From positions 1,240,001 to 1,304,000 of the forward strand of contig CM007990.1 of NCBI GenBank assembly GCA_002189035.1: a stretch of DNA of 64,000 nucleotides, given 5' to 3'. A program made the position numbers and the translations under genes. The notes under the pieces are model-generated. The model worked only from the letters and a program-made list of their open reading frames with translations, was not told the origin of the DNA and ran no database searches. This DNA is from Utricularia gibba (lineage: Eukaryota; Streptophyta; Magnoliopsida; Lamiales; Lentibulariaceae). Below, one piece after another: positions 38,017 to 49,429 of the stretch. Each line of letters starts with the position of its first letter. The first letter of the stretch is position 1.

Positions 38017-39296
38017 ATGACGGCACTGTATCTCCTCATCCTCCTCCTCCTTCCGATATCGCTTCTCCTGTTTCTTTACTTCATCGTCACTCCCAAGCCC
38101 GTCAAAGTTCCGATCAAAGGCCGCCATGTGCTCATAACTGGTGGCTCTAGCGGCATCGGCCTGGCGTTGGCGCATATTTGCGCACAATCTGGCGCTGACG
38201 TCACCCTCCTCGCTCGCAACCTCAAGAAGCTCCAGGAGGCCCGTGAATCAATCCAGATCGCCACTGGTTGTGATGCAAGAATAGTCGCCGCTGATGTCAG
38301 GGACTACGAGTCGGTTAGACGGGCCATCGATGCGATACCGCCGATCGATGTGCTGGTTTGTAACCAGGGAGTGTTCATGCCCATGGAACTGGAGCATCAG
38401 GATCTGGAGGAGATGAAGTCAATGATTGATGTCAATTTGGTAGGAACTTTTCATTTGATTAAAGCTGCGCTGCCTGGAATGAAGAAAAGTCGCGCCCAAT
38501 TTGGGCCTGGCGCCATCGCCCTAGTATCATCTCAGGCAGGACAGGTACGAATACAGCCTCAATTCATTGTTTTAGACCCGGTTTTTTGAGTTAAATAATG
38601 CCGTTGATGAGGATTGAAGAGAAAAGGATAGAAATTGGTAAAGGGTCTGTGAAATTCTACAGAACTCATGCTCACCCTGCCGTTACAACTAAGAAAGTAT
38701 ATTTTTTTCCTTTATAAAGATTGAATTTTTTTTTTCTGTTTTCTCTTGTTTGTGCTTTTTTTAGGTAGGAATCTATGGATATACAGCGTATTCGGCCAGT
38801 AAATTTGGCCTTAGGGGTTTGGCTGAAGCTCTACAACATGAGGTCATCGCCCACAACATTCATGTTTCTGTTGTCTTCCCTCCTGATACTGATACTCCTG
38901 GTTTTGCTGAAGGTTGAAATCTGTGTTTATCGTTTGGTTTTCGTGAACTCCTGAACTCGCAATATTATTTTGGGTTTCAAAATGATTTCTTTGGTCTTGG
39001 CAGAAACCAAAAGGAGGCCTCCACTGACAAACATCCTGTCGGCTTCTTCTGGTGCAATGAAAGCTGAGGAGGTTGCTAAGCGAATCCTGCAAGGAATTCA
39101 ATCCAGTGCATTTATCATCCCCTGTAACTTTGAGGGATTCATGCTCTCTATAGTAACTTGCGGCCTGTCACCCCAGAGATCTTATCTCATGGCGCTTGTA
39201 GAGGTAATGACAGTTGGTGTTATGCGCCTCGTCGGCCTCGTTTTCCAGTGGAACTGGTTTAAATGCATCAAGAAGTGGCACGCGCAGCAGCATTAG
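38017..39296 (+). CDS. TSC10A: 3-ketodihydrosphingosine reductase (TSC10/KDSR)
   Basis: An ER-membrane short-chain dehydrogenase that reduces 3-ketosphinganine to sphinganine with NADPH, the second step of sphingoid-base synthesis. Three exons (38017-38545, 38765-38911, 39002-39296). An N-terminal hydrophobic segment (residues about 4-26) precedes the Rossmann motif TGGSSGIG (residues 40-47). CNQG replaces the usual NNAG, as in this family. The catalytic Ser lies in LVSSQAG, and YSASK supplies the catalytic Tyr and Lys. PPDTDTPGF follows, typical of TSC10. The C-terminus has a second hydrophobic stretch and basic KKWHAQQH. About 320 aa with all motifs intact. The next complete gene downstream on the same strand is the following pathway enzyme, SBH. 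Confidence 0.95.
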
Positions 39297-40021
39297 TTCC
39301 TGAACGAAGATCTGAGAAAACATTCATGGTGGAATCATCTAGAACGCAAGCCTTGGCTGCTTGTGGCCACTGGCTGTTGTGAGACTGAAGTTAGTGACGT
39401 TCAAATGCACAATTTTTGTGTGCATCGATTCTCTTGAACTTCCTTGCAACTCTTCTTCAAGATATGCCCAAAATTAGTTCAAATGGATTTTCTATGGTTC
39501 CTCTTGTTACAACATATTTTCATTCGTAACCTTTTTGTATGCTTTGCTTCTCATCCACTTGTTCCCATATTCACAGAACGAGAGAAAATGCTCTCGTCAA
39601 AGTTCCCTGTTGCTCCTGTGTACATGAAGGAGAAGAGATCATAAATATTCCATTCTAACTTTGCAGGTTAAAACCTCTCAACACGTAATATGACTCCAAG
39701 GTAAGCATGAAGAACGGGGTAGGTATCTGATATGCTGGCCCTTCTTTCTTCCTGGATCACTTCATCTTGCTTTCCACATTCCTGTGACAATGTGTAGCAA
39801 AGTTTTTTTTTGCATTGGAGAAGTCTTAAAGAACCTGAAGCGTGGGGGATATGGTATAAGATGTGAGCTGTTTGTCGAGCCTCAGAGGCTGCAATACCAA
39901 TAGTAGGAAACTACCTGCTTATCGATAAGATACAAGGAATCAGAGGTGCCATTTCCATTAGGAAGTTTGACACCACGTGAGCATTGATGTAGTTACGGTT
40001 GCTGCTGAAACATGGTTAAAT
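39297..40021. other. KDSR 3' flank
   Basis: Probable 3' untranslated sequence and flank. The short frame 39444-39644 has no family features. Confidence 0.4.
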
Positions 40022-40205
40022 GTTAGAATATATAATATCATATTGAAAAATTAAAATAAAATAATAAAATATATAATAAATTATAAATTAAAAGTAATTG
40101 ATCTATCCTAATATTTTTTATTGTGATTCACGTTTTTTATGTATTTGGACTTCACGTATGTACTCGTACAACCCATCGTATCCTGAATTTTGACTTGATA
40201 ATAGA
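40022..40205 (+). repeat. Dispersed repeat family, copy 1
   Basis: Begins ATGTTAGAATATATAATATC, has TAATTGATCTATCCTAATATT, then a stretch GGACTTCACGTATGTACTCG, and ends near ATCCTGAATTTTGACTTG. The layout resembles an LTR start (TGTTAGAATAT), so a solo-LTR or TRIM-type remnant is plausible. Confidence 0.55.
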
Positions 40206-40356
40206 TGTTAGAATATACAATTTCACATCGAAAAATAAAATTGGAATATACAAATCACAATTAATTGATTTTACCTAATTTTTTCTATTATAATTCAAGT
40301 TTATTGTATACTTAAGTTTCACATGTGTGCTTGTCCGCCCGAACCATAGGATAATG
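40206..40356 (+). repeat. Dispersed repeat family, copy 2, in tandem with copy 1
   Basis: Begins ATGTTAGAATATACAATTTC and repeats copy 1 in order: CACAATTAATTGATTTTACC, TTCAAGTTTATTGTATACTT, GTTTCACATGTGTGCTTG. It ends directly at the left boundary of the HGH1 relic. Confidence 0.55.
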
Positions 40357-40660
40357 CAGTTAGGGTATGAAGATGAGGCGGATCCCCACGTGATGGAACC
40401 TTACGAGCGGGTCGGGTCAACGGTATCTGGATGAAGAGGCGTCGCCATCCATCTCCTTCTGGTAGCAGGTCGACCCACGTCTGCCCTTCTCCGACCTTAG
40501 TTTGGTTGGTAGCAATTTGCAATTAAAAAAAATTGTATTTTTTTTTTTACGTATTTTCGATAAAAATTTTTTATATAATATTAATATGAATTAGAATCCG
40601 TACAATTGGTCATCATCCGACACCTGTGACCTGCGTAATGAGTGGGCCCCAAGTCATTAT
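40357..40660 (+). pseudogene. Duplicated relic of the HGH1 3' end
   Basis: Bases 40360-40530 copy the last coding part of HGH1 (36337-36590) at high identity: GGTATGAAGATGAGGCGGAT, CCCCACGTGATGGA, GAGGCGTCGCCATCCATC, GTAGCAATTTGCAA. They would read YEDEADPHVMEPYERVGS. Most of the last HGH1 intron is missing: the copy jumps from the donor region GGTATCTGG to ATGAAGAGGCG. The 3' flank also matches (ATCCGTACAATTGGTCATCAT, GTGGGCCCCA) to about 40655. It has no start codon and is not a gene. It is a truncated segmental duplicate in the same orientation, with KDSR lying between the two copies. Confidence 0.85.
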
Positions 40661-41586
40661 TCGGTAAATGCGGACAAAGTGGATTTATGTCGTGCAGCTT
40701 AAATTAATCCACGATTAGGTTAGGAACAATCCAAGGTTAGTCAATATAAAATATCGTCATCGTTAATTTAGTATTACATAGAGTATTTTATTAATGATAT
40801 ATTTAAATTATTTATAATTATATAAATACTATAAATATAAATTTATAATTTAATATATATTTTTAATGTTATTGTTTTAATATTTTATTTAGAATACATG
40901 AAAAAAGATAATTCAAATGTATTTGATTAATAAAATATGAAAGAAAAAATAATTTTGAAAAAAACATTAATGTGTTCAATATAACATATTATTCATTAAT
41001 ATACATGTTTTTATAATTATATTTATGTCTAATATTATCAAAATACTCATAGTAAAATGAAATTAAATTTACCTAATAAATAGATTAATTTATTTATTTT
41101 TCATCATAAATGGGATATTAAATAAGAAAATTATCCTAATCATAGTTTTAATTTTTAAAGAATCATTCTTACCAAAATAAGTAAGAGATATATTTATTAA
41201 GTGGGGATTAGCGGGGTGTGACGTGGGTCCCGCCACTAGGGACGAATCGCGTAGCCACATGATTATGTTTTCTGGGGAAGCCTTTTCAAGTTCCTAACAA
41301 TCTTTCCCCACGGATCTCTCTTGCGATTTTTTTTTTCTTTTTTTTGAATTTGAATTTCAATTGCTTCTTCCACCGAATCTTTCTCTCCGTCAATCCTTCT
41401 TCCTTCTTCCGGTTTCTAACCATCGGAAACACCTTTAACGGCGGTTGAGCAATCCCACTGAACGGCTGCTTTTTCAATTCCTCTTTTTTGTTTGTGCATT
41501 GCGGAAGGGGGCCCAGAAATCGCGTTTGGATTTGAATTGCTTTTGGGGTTACCTAGAAATATTGGTGGTTCTTTGGGGTGATTGGT
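40661..41586. other. AT-rich spacer and SBH leader
   Basis: 40.7-41.2 kb is AT-rich without a gene. 41.3-41.58 kb contains pyrimidine-rich leader sequence (TTTTTTTTTCTTTTTTTTG, CTTCTTCC) before the SBH start. Confidence 0.5.
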
Positions 41587-43291
41587 ATGGGAGCGATGGT
41601 GATAAGCGGTTTCGAGGTGTCGGATGAGTTATTGGGGACACTTGTGCCGATAATTGTGTACTGGCTTTACTCGGGGATATATGTGTTGTTGGGTTCGCTT
41701 GAGAATTATAGGCTGCATACTAAGGAAGATGAGGATGAGAAGAATTTGGTGCCTAAGAAGGATGTGGTTAAAGGGGTGCTTCTTCAACAGGCTGTTCAGG
41801 CACTTATTGCGACTATCTTATTTGCTGTATGTGAAACTTTCTCTTTTTGTTCTGTTTTTGTTTTAAGATGAATGGATTCACTCATTTATTGCTTGTTAGT
41901 GGTTGGTCATTATAGTTTCAGTTATGCTGTATTAGTAAAGTTGTACTGCCCTTGGTGTTTAATACTATCTGTCAGATGTATTCCCTTCTGGCATTTGAAG
42001 AATCGAATTTCACATCAAGAAGCGTGTGTTTTCATTTTGAGAAAGCTCTTTTTTAGCCATGGCCATGAACTAGGGGAACACCAAGGCCTCCTAGACTTAG
42101 GGCATTTGTCTTTTCATTGTTTCTTTATGTTTTCATGTAAAATTCCTCTTTTGAGTAATGAAAAATATACCCTTTATTGAAAAAAGGATTGGTTGGCTGA
42201 ACGAGCAGTGAGGCAAGTTGAGCTGTTTTTTTTTTGTTTTCTGAAAATATGGAAAACCGAGCCGACAGGATTTACCTGCTTGCTTTCCTGTTGTAAGAGA
42301 TAAACATGGAGTTACCTTTCTTGTACACAAGAGTTTCCTTTTCATTGTTATGGGGGTCGGCTGGTTGGTCTACAAATTGGAAAACAGTTTTCTAACTTAG
42401 AATCTCTGATATTTTATCTTCTTTTATTGATATTGATATGTGGTGTTAATTTGTGAGATTAAATTAGGCGGAAATAGAAAAAAAGTAGTTGGTATCAGAA
42501 ATTGCCAACCTTTGATTTAGCTGGTTGAACTAAAAAGCTTTAGAGTGTATGAAAGTGCTTGTGTTTTTGATAGTTTTCTTAAACTAGGAACACACTACCC
42601 TGAAAAAGTGCTTAACATCTAGTATGAACTTCCTGAAGATTTAGAAATAGCACACTGCCTCTGTGTTGTATCTTCTCATAAGTTTTCTTCCCCCCTGTGT
42701 CCACGTTCTTATTGAAATTCCTTCTCTCAGGTTACTTCAAATGCTGATGATTCTGGAGAAGAACACTCAGAAAACGCTTCTCTCATTGCTCTAGCTATGC
42801 AGTTCCTGATTGCAATGGTCGTATTGGATACCTGGCAGTATTTCATGCACCGTTACCTGCATTACAACAAGTTCTTGTACCGGCACATCCATTCACAACA
42901 CCATCGCCTTATTGTCCCGTATGCCTTTGGAGCACTATACAACCATCCCTTAGAAGGCCTTCTTCTTGACACAGTTGGTGGAGCTCTGTCCTTCCTTGTG
43001 TCGGGCATGTCACCTCGAACCTCAATCTTCTTCTTCTCCTTTGCCACTCTCAAAACAGTAGATGATCACTGTGGACTATGGCTCCCTGGCAACCTCTTCC
43101 ACCTTCTCTTCAGAAACAACTCGGCATATCATGATATTCATCATCAGCTCTATGGGAGCAAGTACAATTTTTCGCAGCCATTTTTCGTGATGTGGGATCG
43201 TGTCCTTGGCACTTATCTGCCTTACTCACTTGAGAAGAGAAGCAATGGCGGGTTTCAAGCCCGGCCAGCCAAAGATTACAAGGAAGAATGA
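41587..43291 (+). CDS. SBH2: Sphinganine C4-monooxygenase (sphingoid base hydroxylase)
   Basis: An ER di-iron hydroxylase that adds the C4 hydroxyl to sphinganine, giving phytosphingosine, the step after KDSR (or on the ceramide). Exon 1 (41587-41827) encodes MGAMVISGFEVSDELLGTLV with a membrane segment. Exon 2 (42731-43291) holds the fatty-acid-hydroxylase histidine boxes HRYLH, HSQHH and HDIHH, plus DTWQYFMHR and LWLPGN. About 266 aa; family members are about 258-260. The C-terminus is KDYKEE, lacking a strong KKXX motif. One roughly 900-bp intron, GT-AG, in frame. The start was chosen at MGAMVISG rather than the ATG three codons upstream because family members begin near here. In Arabidopsis SBH2 (At1g14290) is next to the HGH1 homolog (from memory). 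Confidence 0.94.
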
Positions 43292-43789
43292 GGTTGGCTT
43301 TGCTTCTTTGGTAGCATCTGTATGAGTATAGCGGTCTCCTGTCTCCATCTCCAGCATCTGAGTGCCACAACTGGTATATAAATTCATTTCCAAAGGAAAC
43401 CGGAGTAGCCTTAACATTCATTCTTTTCATGAGAGAAATGTTCATGTCTCTATTCGTTGTTTTCTATTCAATGTTTGCTTTCATGGTGTCCAAAGCCAGA
43501 CACAGTGATCGTATTCAGCAATCATTCCACAAATGAGCTTCTGGCCTGTGGCTCGCTACGGGATTGGACTGTGACCGAAGCAAGGTCAAGGGCATTCATT
43601 CTCTTATCAGTTCATAAACACAGATGTGTTGAATGAAGAAGAAGGATCTAAGAAACAATTAGCAACACCAAAACTTTCAGTAACTTGGGCAACATAATGT
43701 AAGTTGAACTGCCCTTCAAGGGCTGAGAACATCACAAGTAGAATGAGGGAATGCGTAAACCATCTTCAGGGGGGTCTCAGACTTCCATT
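43292..43789. other. Convergent 3' ends of SBH and RPL34
   Basis: About 500 bp between the stop codons of two converging genes. No other frame. Confidence 0.6.
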
Positions 43790-44663
<874 letters not shown>

Positions 44664-44785
44664 TTTCTCAGCTACACCTCACGTCCACTCTCCGGCGCCC
44701 TCGATTTCTCAACCCTACGGCGGTTCCACAGTTCCGCGTTGATGCACGAACAGATCCGTTATATACGCTGGTGTTGCCCTAGTAT

Positions 44786-44812
44786 ATATGGGCCCAACCC
44801 CAAGCCCAATAT
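44786..44812 (-). promoter_or_regulatory. Site II elements of the RPL34 promoter
   Basis: ATGGGCCCAA and AAGCCCAAT lie within 25 bp, about 125-150 bases upstream of the RPL34 ATG. A telo-box-like AACCCTA is at 44711-44717. This is the usual ribosomal-protein promoter architecture. Confidence 0.65.
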
Positions 44813-44829
44813 TCTTATTGAACTGTGCC

Positions 44830-45124
44830 AACTAAACCAATGTAACTGCCTGGCCCAATTGTTCATAATTCTTAAATATATAATTAATTAAATTATTCTA
44901 TTACACATTTTCTTATAATTTTTAATTTTAAAATAGATTACATTATTTTTAAAATTTTAGAATTCTTTTTAATTCGAAATACAAATAAACTTCCAAAGAT
45001 GGTAGTATTATCCAATTGGACCCGAACCGGAACCGAAACCCGATTTCTATTCAAACCGATTGCAACACTACAACAAATGTCTGTGAGGAAGTAGTTTGTC
45101 TCTGGGGGGAAGAAGCTGCTCCTG
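44830..45124. other. Short spacer
   Basis: A/T-rich between the RPL34 promoter and the RING-CH gene's 3' end. Nothing else seen. Confidence 0.5.
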
Positions 45125-46298
45125 CTACGCTACAACAAGTCCTCTGCTTTGAGCAGACTGAACCACGAAGGTGAAACGTGCCGCAGCCAGAGCTGCCGCC
45201 TCCTGCGTCATACAATCATGGTTACCGCAAACGGGTCGGGAATCGGGGAAGGAATCAAGGTGTACCTGTCTTTGCCGGAGCCGCTGCAAGATGCTGACGG
45301 CCCATATCAGGATGTAGAACGGAAGGAGGAACCGGAAAACTCGAAACCAGAACAGCTGCAGGCATTCAGAGGGAGGATGAGACCAGACCAGAGCATTGGA
45401 TTCTTCAGCTACAAATACTTACGGAGAAGAATGCTGAGGAGTCGTCCCCTCCGGCTCCTCCTCCGCTTTCTGTGATGGAGAGGGCGTGTCTCAGAAGTAA
45501 AAAGGCCATCAACTGCAAGGGAGGAGCAGGATGAAACGCAGTGGAAACAAGTTGGAACGAAATGGGAGGGATGAAGGCTTACTATAAGAGCAGCACATCG
45601 ATAAAATGCAGTGCCTGCAGTGTTTTCAGAGTCGTAATCATCATCATAATCGGCTTCTATCAGTTGATGCTCAGACAGAAGGCGTGGATCATGAAGGTCC
45701 AGAGGGGTGCCGGATATCTGCCATAGCTCCCCTATATGGATGCTAGTCTCATCAAAAGAAGGACGATGAGGCGCTGTATAGCCACGCCGATAAGGCTGAG
45801 AGCACCATCAAGATGAAACTTAAAAGAATGTACACCAAGCAAAGAATGATCTTCGGGGCACAGAAAATATATAGCCAAACCATTCCCATTTCCAAAAGGG
45901 CGATCTTTTCAGGTAAAACACAAGTGAAGTTGCAGAGAAATGAGTTTCAATTCAATACCTGATGGCATATTTCACAGTTTGTATCTCCCTTCTCATTGCA
46001 CCAACGTTGAACACATTTCCTGTGAGCATACTGCAGATATGGATTTGTAAAAAGTATTCTTTTGAAAACTGAACCAGACATCTTATTTCAAACCAGAAGA
46101 ACTATCGATATTTACCTTGAGACTCCCACTGCATGCACAGGGACTCTCCAAATTGTTAAGAGAATCCTCATCTTGACAAATTCGACACTCACCGCTCCCT
46201 ATGAAAGGTGATTTTTCATCGCCATAGTCGTCCACCACCACCACTACGGCTCCTTGAGGCAGCCCCTGGCTTGTTCCAGGAGCCGCATAATGCGGCAT
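45125..46298 (-). CDS. RING-CH (RINGv/MARCH-type) membrane E3 ligase-like protein
   Basis: A membrane protein with an N-terminal RING-CH finger, related to Arabidopsis At1g14260. The first exon (M at 46298) reads [20 protein letters not shown] and then [24 protein letters not shown]. The second gives [24 protein letters not shown], completing the C4HC3 RING-CH zinc ligands. Later exons read [31 protein letters not shown], a hydrophobic segment [14 protein letters not shown], a second one [20 protein letters not shown], then QRLRQRQ and [20 protein letters not shown]. This matches the DUF3675 plant family. The true start could be upstream in the same frame (M at 46517), but the extra residues look unlike the family. 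All later joins are in frame. Confidence 0.85.
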
Positions 46299-48513
46299 CC
46301 TATCCCAATTCGGCTCCAAATGCCCCTCATTGGACAATGTTTTTCTTTTTCTACCAGGGACAAAACTAACCACGCAAAAAAGAGCAACGATCTGGGAAGA
46401 CTGCAAGATACAACTACGGCTTGAGCTTCTTTTACAATAACCCCAAAAGACGAATACACCAAATGCTTGAAGAAAACCTCGAAGCAACGATCTGGGAAGA
46501 AATCTAACAAGACACAACGCGTAAGTCGCAAAAAAGCTTCGATGGGTATGACTGAAAACGAAAGAAAGTCATCCGATCACGCTGGGAAACGCAGCGGGAC
46601 CAGAGAATTCTTTTCAAAGAGGACCCAAATGGCAAATGCGCAATCAATAGAAAGTAACAAAAAAAAATGAGAAATGAGGGAGAATAAGGCAAAGAAAAGC
46701 GCAAGGGGTGTCTATAAATCCAGGGGAAGCAAAGATCGCGACTTTCTCTCCTGACCAAAGAAATTTGATGAATCAGCTGCCGCAGCCAGATGCACCAATC
46801 TTCCTTCAATAATGATTTCACCTCTGGTTCATCAATTTCCTCAAATGATTCAGAGAGCCGACGCATTCGACCGTTGGGAGGCGAGCCCACCTCCAGATCA
46901 TCATCACCTTCTAGGTTACATTCCGCGATCTCCGATGGATTCGACCGTTAGGAGGCAAGGGTCGGTCCCACCTTAAAAATATCTTCCACTTGAAAGCATT
47001 GAAAGAAATGCATGGGTGGGGTCCATTGTCACTTCCCTCGATAAATTTCACACTTTTAATTTATTTTAATTCTATAATAAATATTCTCTAAACAATTAAA
47101 TGCATGCCATATATACCAAGATTCTTGTTCATTTAAGGTGTGTTACAAATTTGGACACCCTCTAATATATTTTTTTAATGTAGTATGTGTGATTAGATTT
47201 GCAAATAACTCGTTGAATTTATATGATATTATTCGTTTCATATGTTCAAATTTTATGATTATATTATTTATTTTGTAGTTCTTACCAAATATTGTTTGGA
47301 AAAAAAAAATCTACTTTCAACATTTTCGTAATCATTCTATTTAATTTTATCCAAAAAATAGTTTTATGAAGAGCATGATCGAGTTTCGCGATGGGAATCA
47401 CAACAAGAATCCAAAGAGTCGTCGTAGGGTTTAGGAAATGGGGTTTCCACTACGCAAGCTGTTTGCTGTTGCTGCGTCTCCGGCCACATGCCGACGGATG
47501 GAGACGGCAGCGCCTGGACGGTTGTGCATTTGGAGGGTGATGTCGGCTGAGACTCCAGTGCCTTACACCTAACCATCCACCATTACAATATCCAGACAAT
47601 TTGGCTGCTGCTTTCCGTCTTCTGGGGAGAATTCAGTGGGTTCAGGAACAGGGTTTCTTCGCCTGTCGCTCCTGGTTTCTCACCTCATTGCACTACGCTT
47701 TTCCCCATGGTTTCTCATACCCAAAACGCAAACAGCTTTTGGATAAAAAAAAACCTCTAACTATAAATTTACTATTAGAACAAAAAAATCCATAGCAATA
47801 AATAATCAAGTATATAAAATTTGTAAATCACAATTAATTGATTTTTATTATTTTTATTATAAATTTATATTTTTTATATAATTGAACTTCACATGAATTC
47901 ATTCGATTCATCAAATACTTAATTTCAACAAACCAATCACATCATAGTTACTCGCTTAGTCTGCATGCTTACCCATGTTTTCTAATACATAGGTGATACA
48001 GAAAACACTTGAATAACCTCCCTAATTCGTGTTATGTGAGTTCTTATTGATTAAAAGTTTATCTATTCTAAATAAATATAAAAAACGTTTTTTTAATTAA
48101 TTTTCTCAATTATACATTATTAAGATCATTAATTTTGATCTAGTAACGAACCCCATGTCTACAAGTCTTTGAGTCTAAAAATTCATTTCGAATATAAAAT
48201 ATAATAACATTTTAAATACGTAATAATTCAAATATATCGATAATTAAATTATTCTGTTAAATATAATTTTATAACGTATATTTTATCTAAATACAATATA
48301 TAAAATACTAGAATGATGAAATTATCGTGAGAAACCCAATCTTGAGAACCTTCATGACTTATGTAATGAACTTTAATGTGGAAACTGTCATAACCCTTTA
48401 AAAGAATAACTCTTTAATCCTTGAGATGGCGGCAGAGTTGGCGAAGGGAACTGAATTCATTTCAGATCAAGTGGGGTTTCGCATCAGAATGAAGAAGCCC
48501 GCATCTGCAGAGC
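46299..48513. other. Spacer: RING-CH leader, AT-rich DNA, unassigned frame
   Basis: 46.3-46.95 kb is the RING-CH leader/promoter side; it repeats the word AGCAACGATCTGGGAAGA at 46383 and 46483. 47.04-47.35 and 47.75-48.4 kb are AT-rich. A minus-strand frame at 47364-47576 (begins MVRCKALESQPTSPSK) sits in a GC-richer patch; I do not recognise it. Confidence 0.45.
47800..47935 (+). repeat. Dispersed repeat family, copy 3 (partial)
   Basis: Matches copy 2 through GTAAATCACAATTAATTGAT, ATTATAAATTTATATT and AACTTCACATGAATTC, ending ACTTAATTTCAAC. It lacks the TGTTAGAATAT start. Confidence 0.5.
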
Positions 48514-48943
48514 TCAATCTCTAGTTGGTGGATTTGGATTGTGGCGATTGTTTGGTCCTGAGCCAGGGTAGTCATCGATCTCAATGTCCATTTGGTTTTG
48601 TTTCTGGGGTGCTTCTTTCCGAGCTTTCCTTCGATCCTCCGCTTGATGCGCCGTCTGTGTGCGATCAGAGAACGTTTACATACTGTCAGGGCGTGTGAAA
48701 GAGATTTGTAATGAAAAAGGACTCGCCTTTGTTCTGCTGAGCGGGGAAGAAACAGCAGCATGTCCGTATCCCACTAGGCGACCTCCTCCTGCATGAACAG
48801 AAGACGCGCTGTCAGAAAACAGGAGTGTTGTTTTTGAGTTGTAACTTCTGTAGAAGTCGGGAAATAGTACTGGAAGTTGGGAGATTGGTGAACAAAAAGA
48901 TGGAGATAGCAAGTGCCACGATCACGGCTGCACGAGCGGCCAT
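48514..48943 (-). CDS. PSY: PSY-like sulfated peptide precursor (probable)
   Basis: A candidate precursor of the PSY family, tyrosine-sulfated secreted peptides acting through PSYR receptors on growth and stress. The first exon (ATG at 48943) encodes a signal peptide, MAARAAVIVALAISIFLFTN. The last exon reads KQNQMDIEIDDYPGSGPNN followed by RHNPNPPTRD and a stop at 48514-48516. The DY at the start of the mature motif and N-x-R/K-H-x-P spacing match PSY1-like peptides; the acidic residues before the Tyr suit tyrosylprotein sulfotransferase. How the exons join is uncertain: a middle block (SASSVHAGGGRLVGYGHAAV) is open between possible AG acceptors near 48800, and the last-exon acceptor is probably CACACAG near 48664. 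Splicing therefore needs cDNA. The gene is easily missed because no single long ORF spans it. Confidence 0.55.
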
Positions 48944-49429
48944 TTTCGATGTCTGAGCGCACTGTCATTCGTTCTCCAATGGCTGCTGCCCATTTATACA
49001 GCGAGGAAGAAGGAGATATGCCTACCTTTTGAAGCGCGAAGCAAATGGAGAGGTAATCATCTCCCCCACCCCACACGTCTCTGATGTGAGGGCTGCTTCG
49101 TACACACAGCGCCCACAAAGTTTCAAGAAATTGGAGTTCGTGGGAATAGCAGGAACTCATACTTTCATGGTGCGGTTGGAACAGCAAGTGTGTCTAGTGG
49201 GATTCTGAGATAAGGCTCCCTATTGATGGAGAAGCTTTAATGGAGCACTTGTGATGATGGGGTTTATTAAGTCAACGCACATCAGTATCATTGAAAACAA
49301 GACGATTACATTATTCTGGATACTGCAAGAGTCGATTTTGGGAGGAGGAGATAGAAGAACCGACTCAGGAAACTGGTCTTCCAGCTCCAAGATCGATTTT
49401 TGAGACTGGTTAGGGGATTAAACTTTGAT
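48944..49429. other. PSY-like leader and MYB 3' flank
   Basis: Probable promoter/leader of the PSY-like gene and the 3' end of the decayed MYB. No further gene. Confidence 0.4.

Noticed and set aside
38017-43291. KDSR and SBH as a true co-transcribed operon
   Set aside because: Each gene has its own leader and 3' flank, and 2.3 kb with a relic separates them; only adjacency is supported.
47364-47576. 70-aa minus-strand frame
   Set aside because: No signal peptide, domain or splice context; left as spacer though a short relic remains possible.
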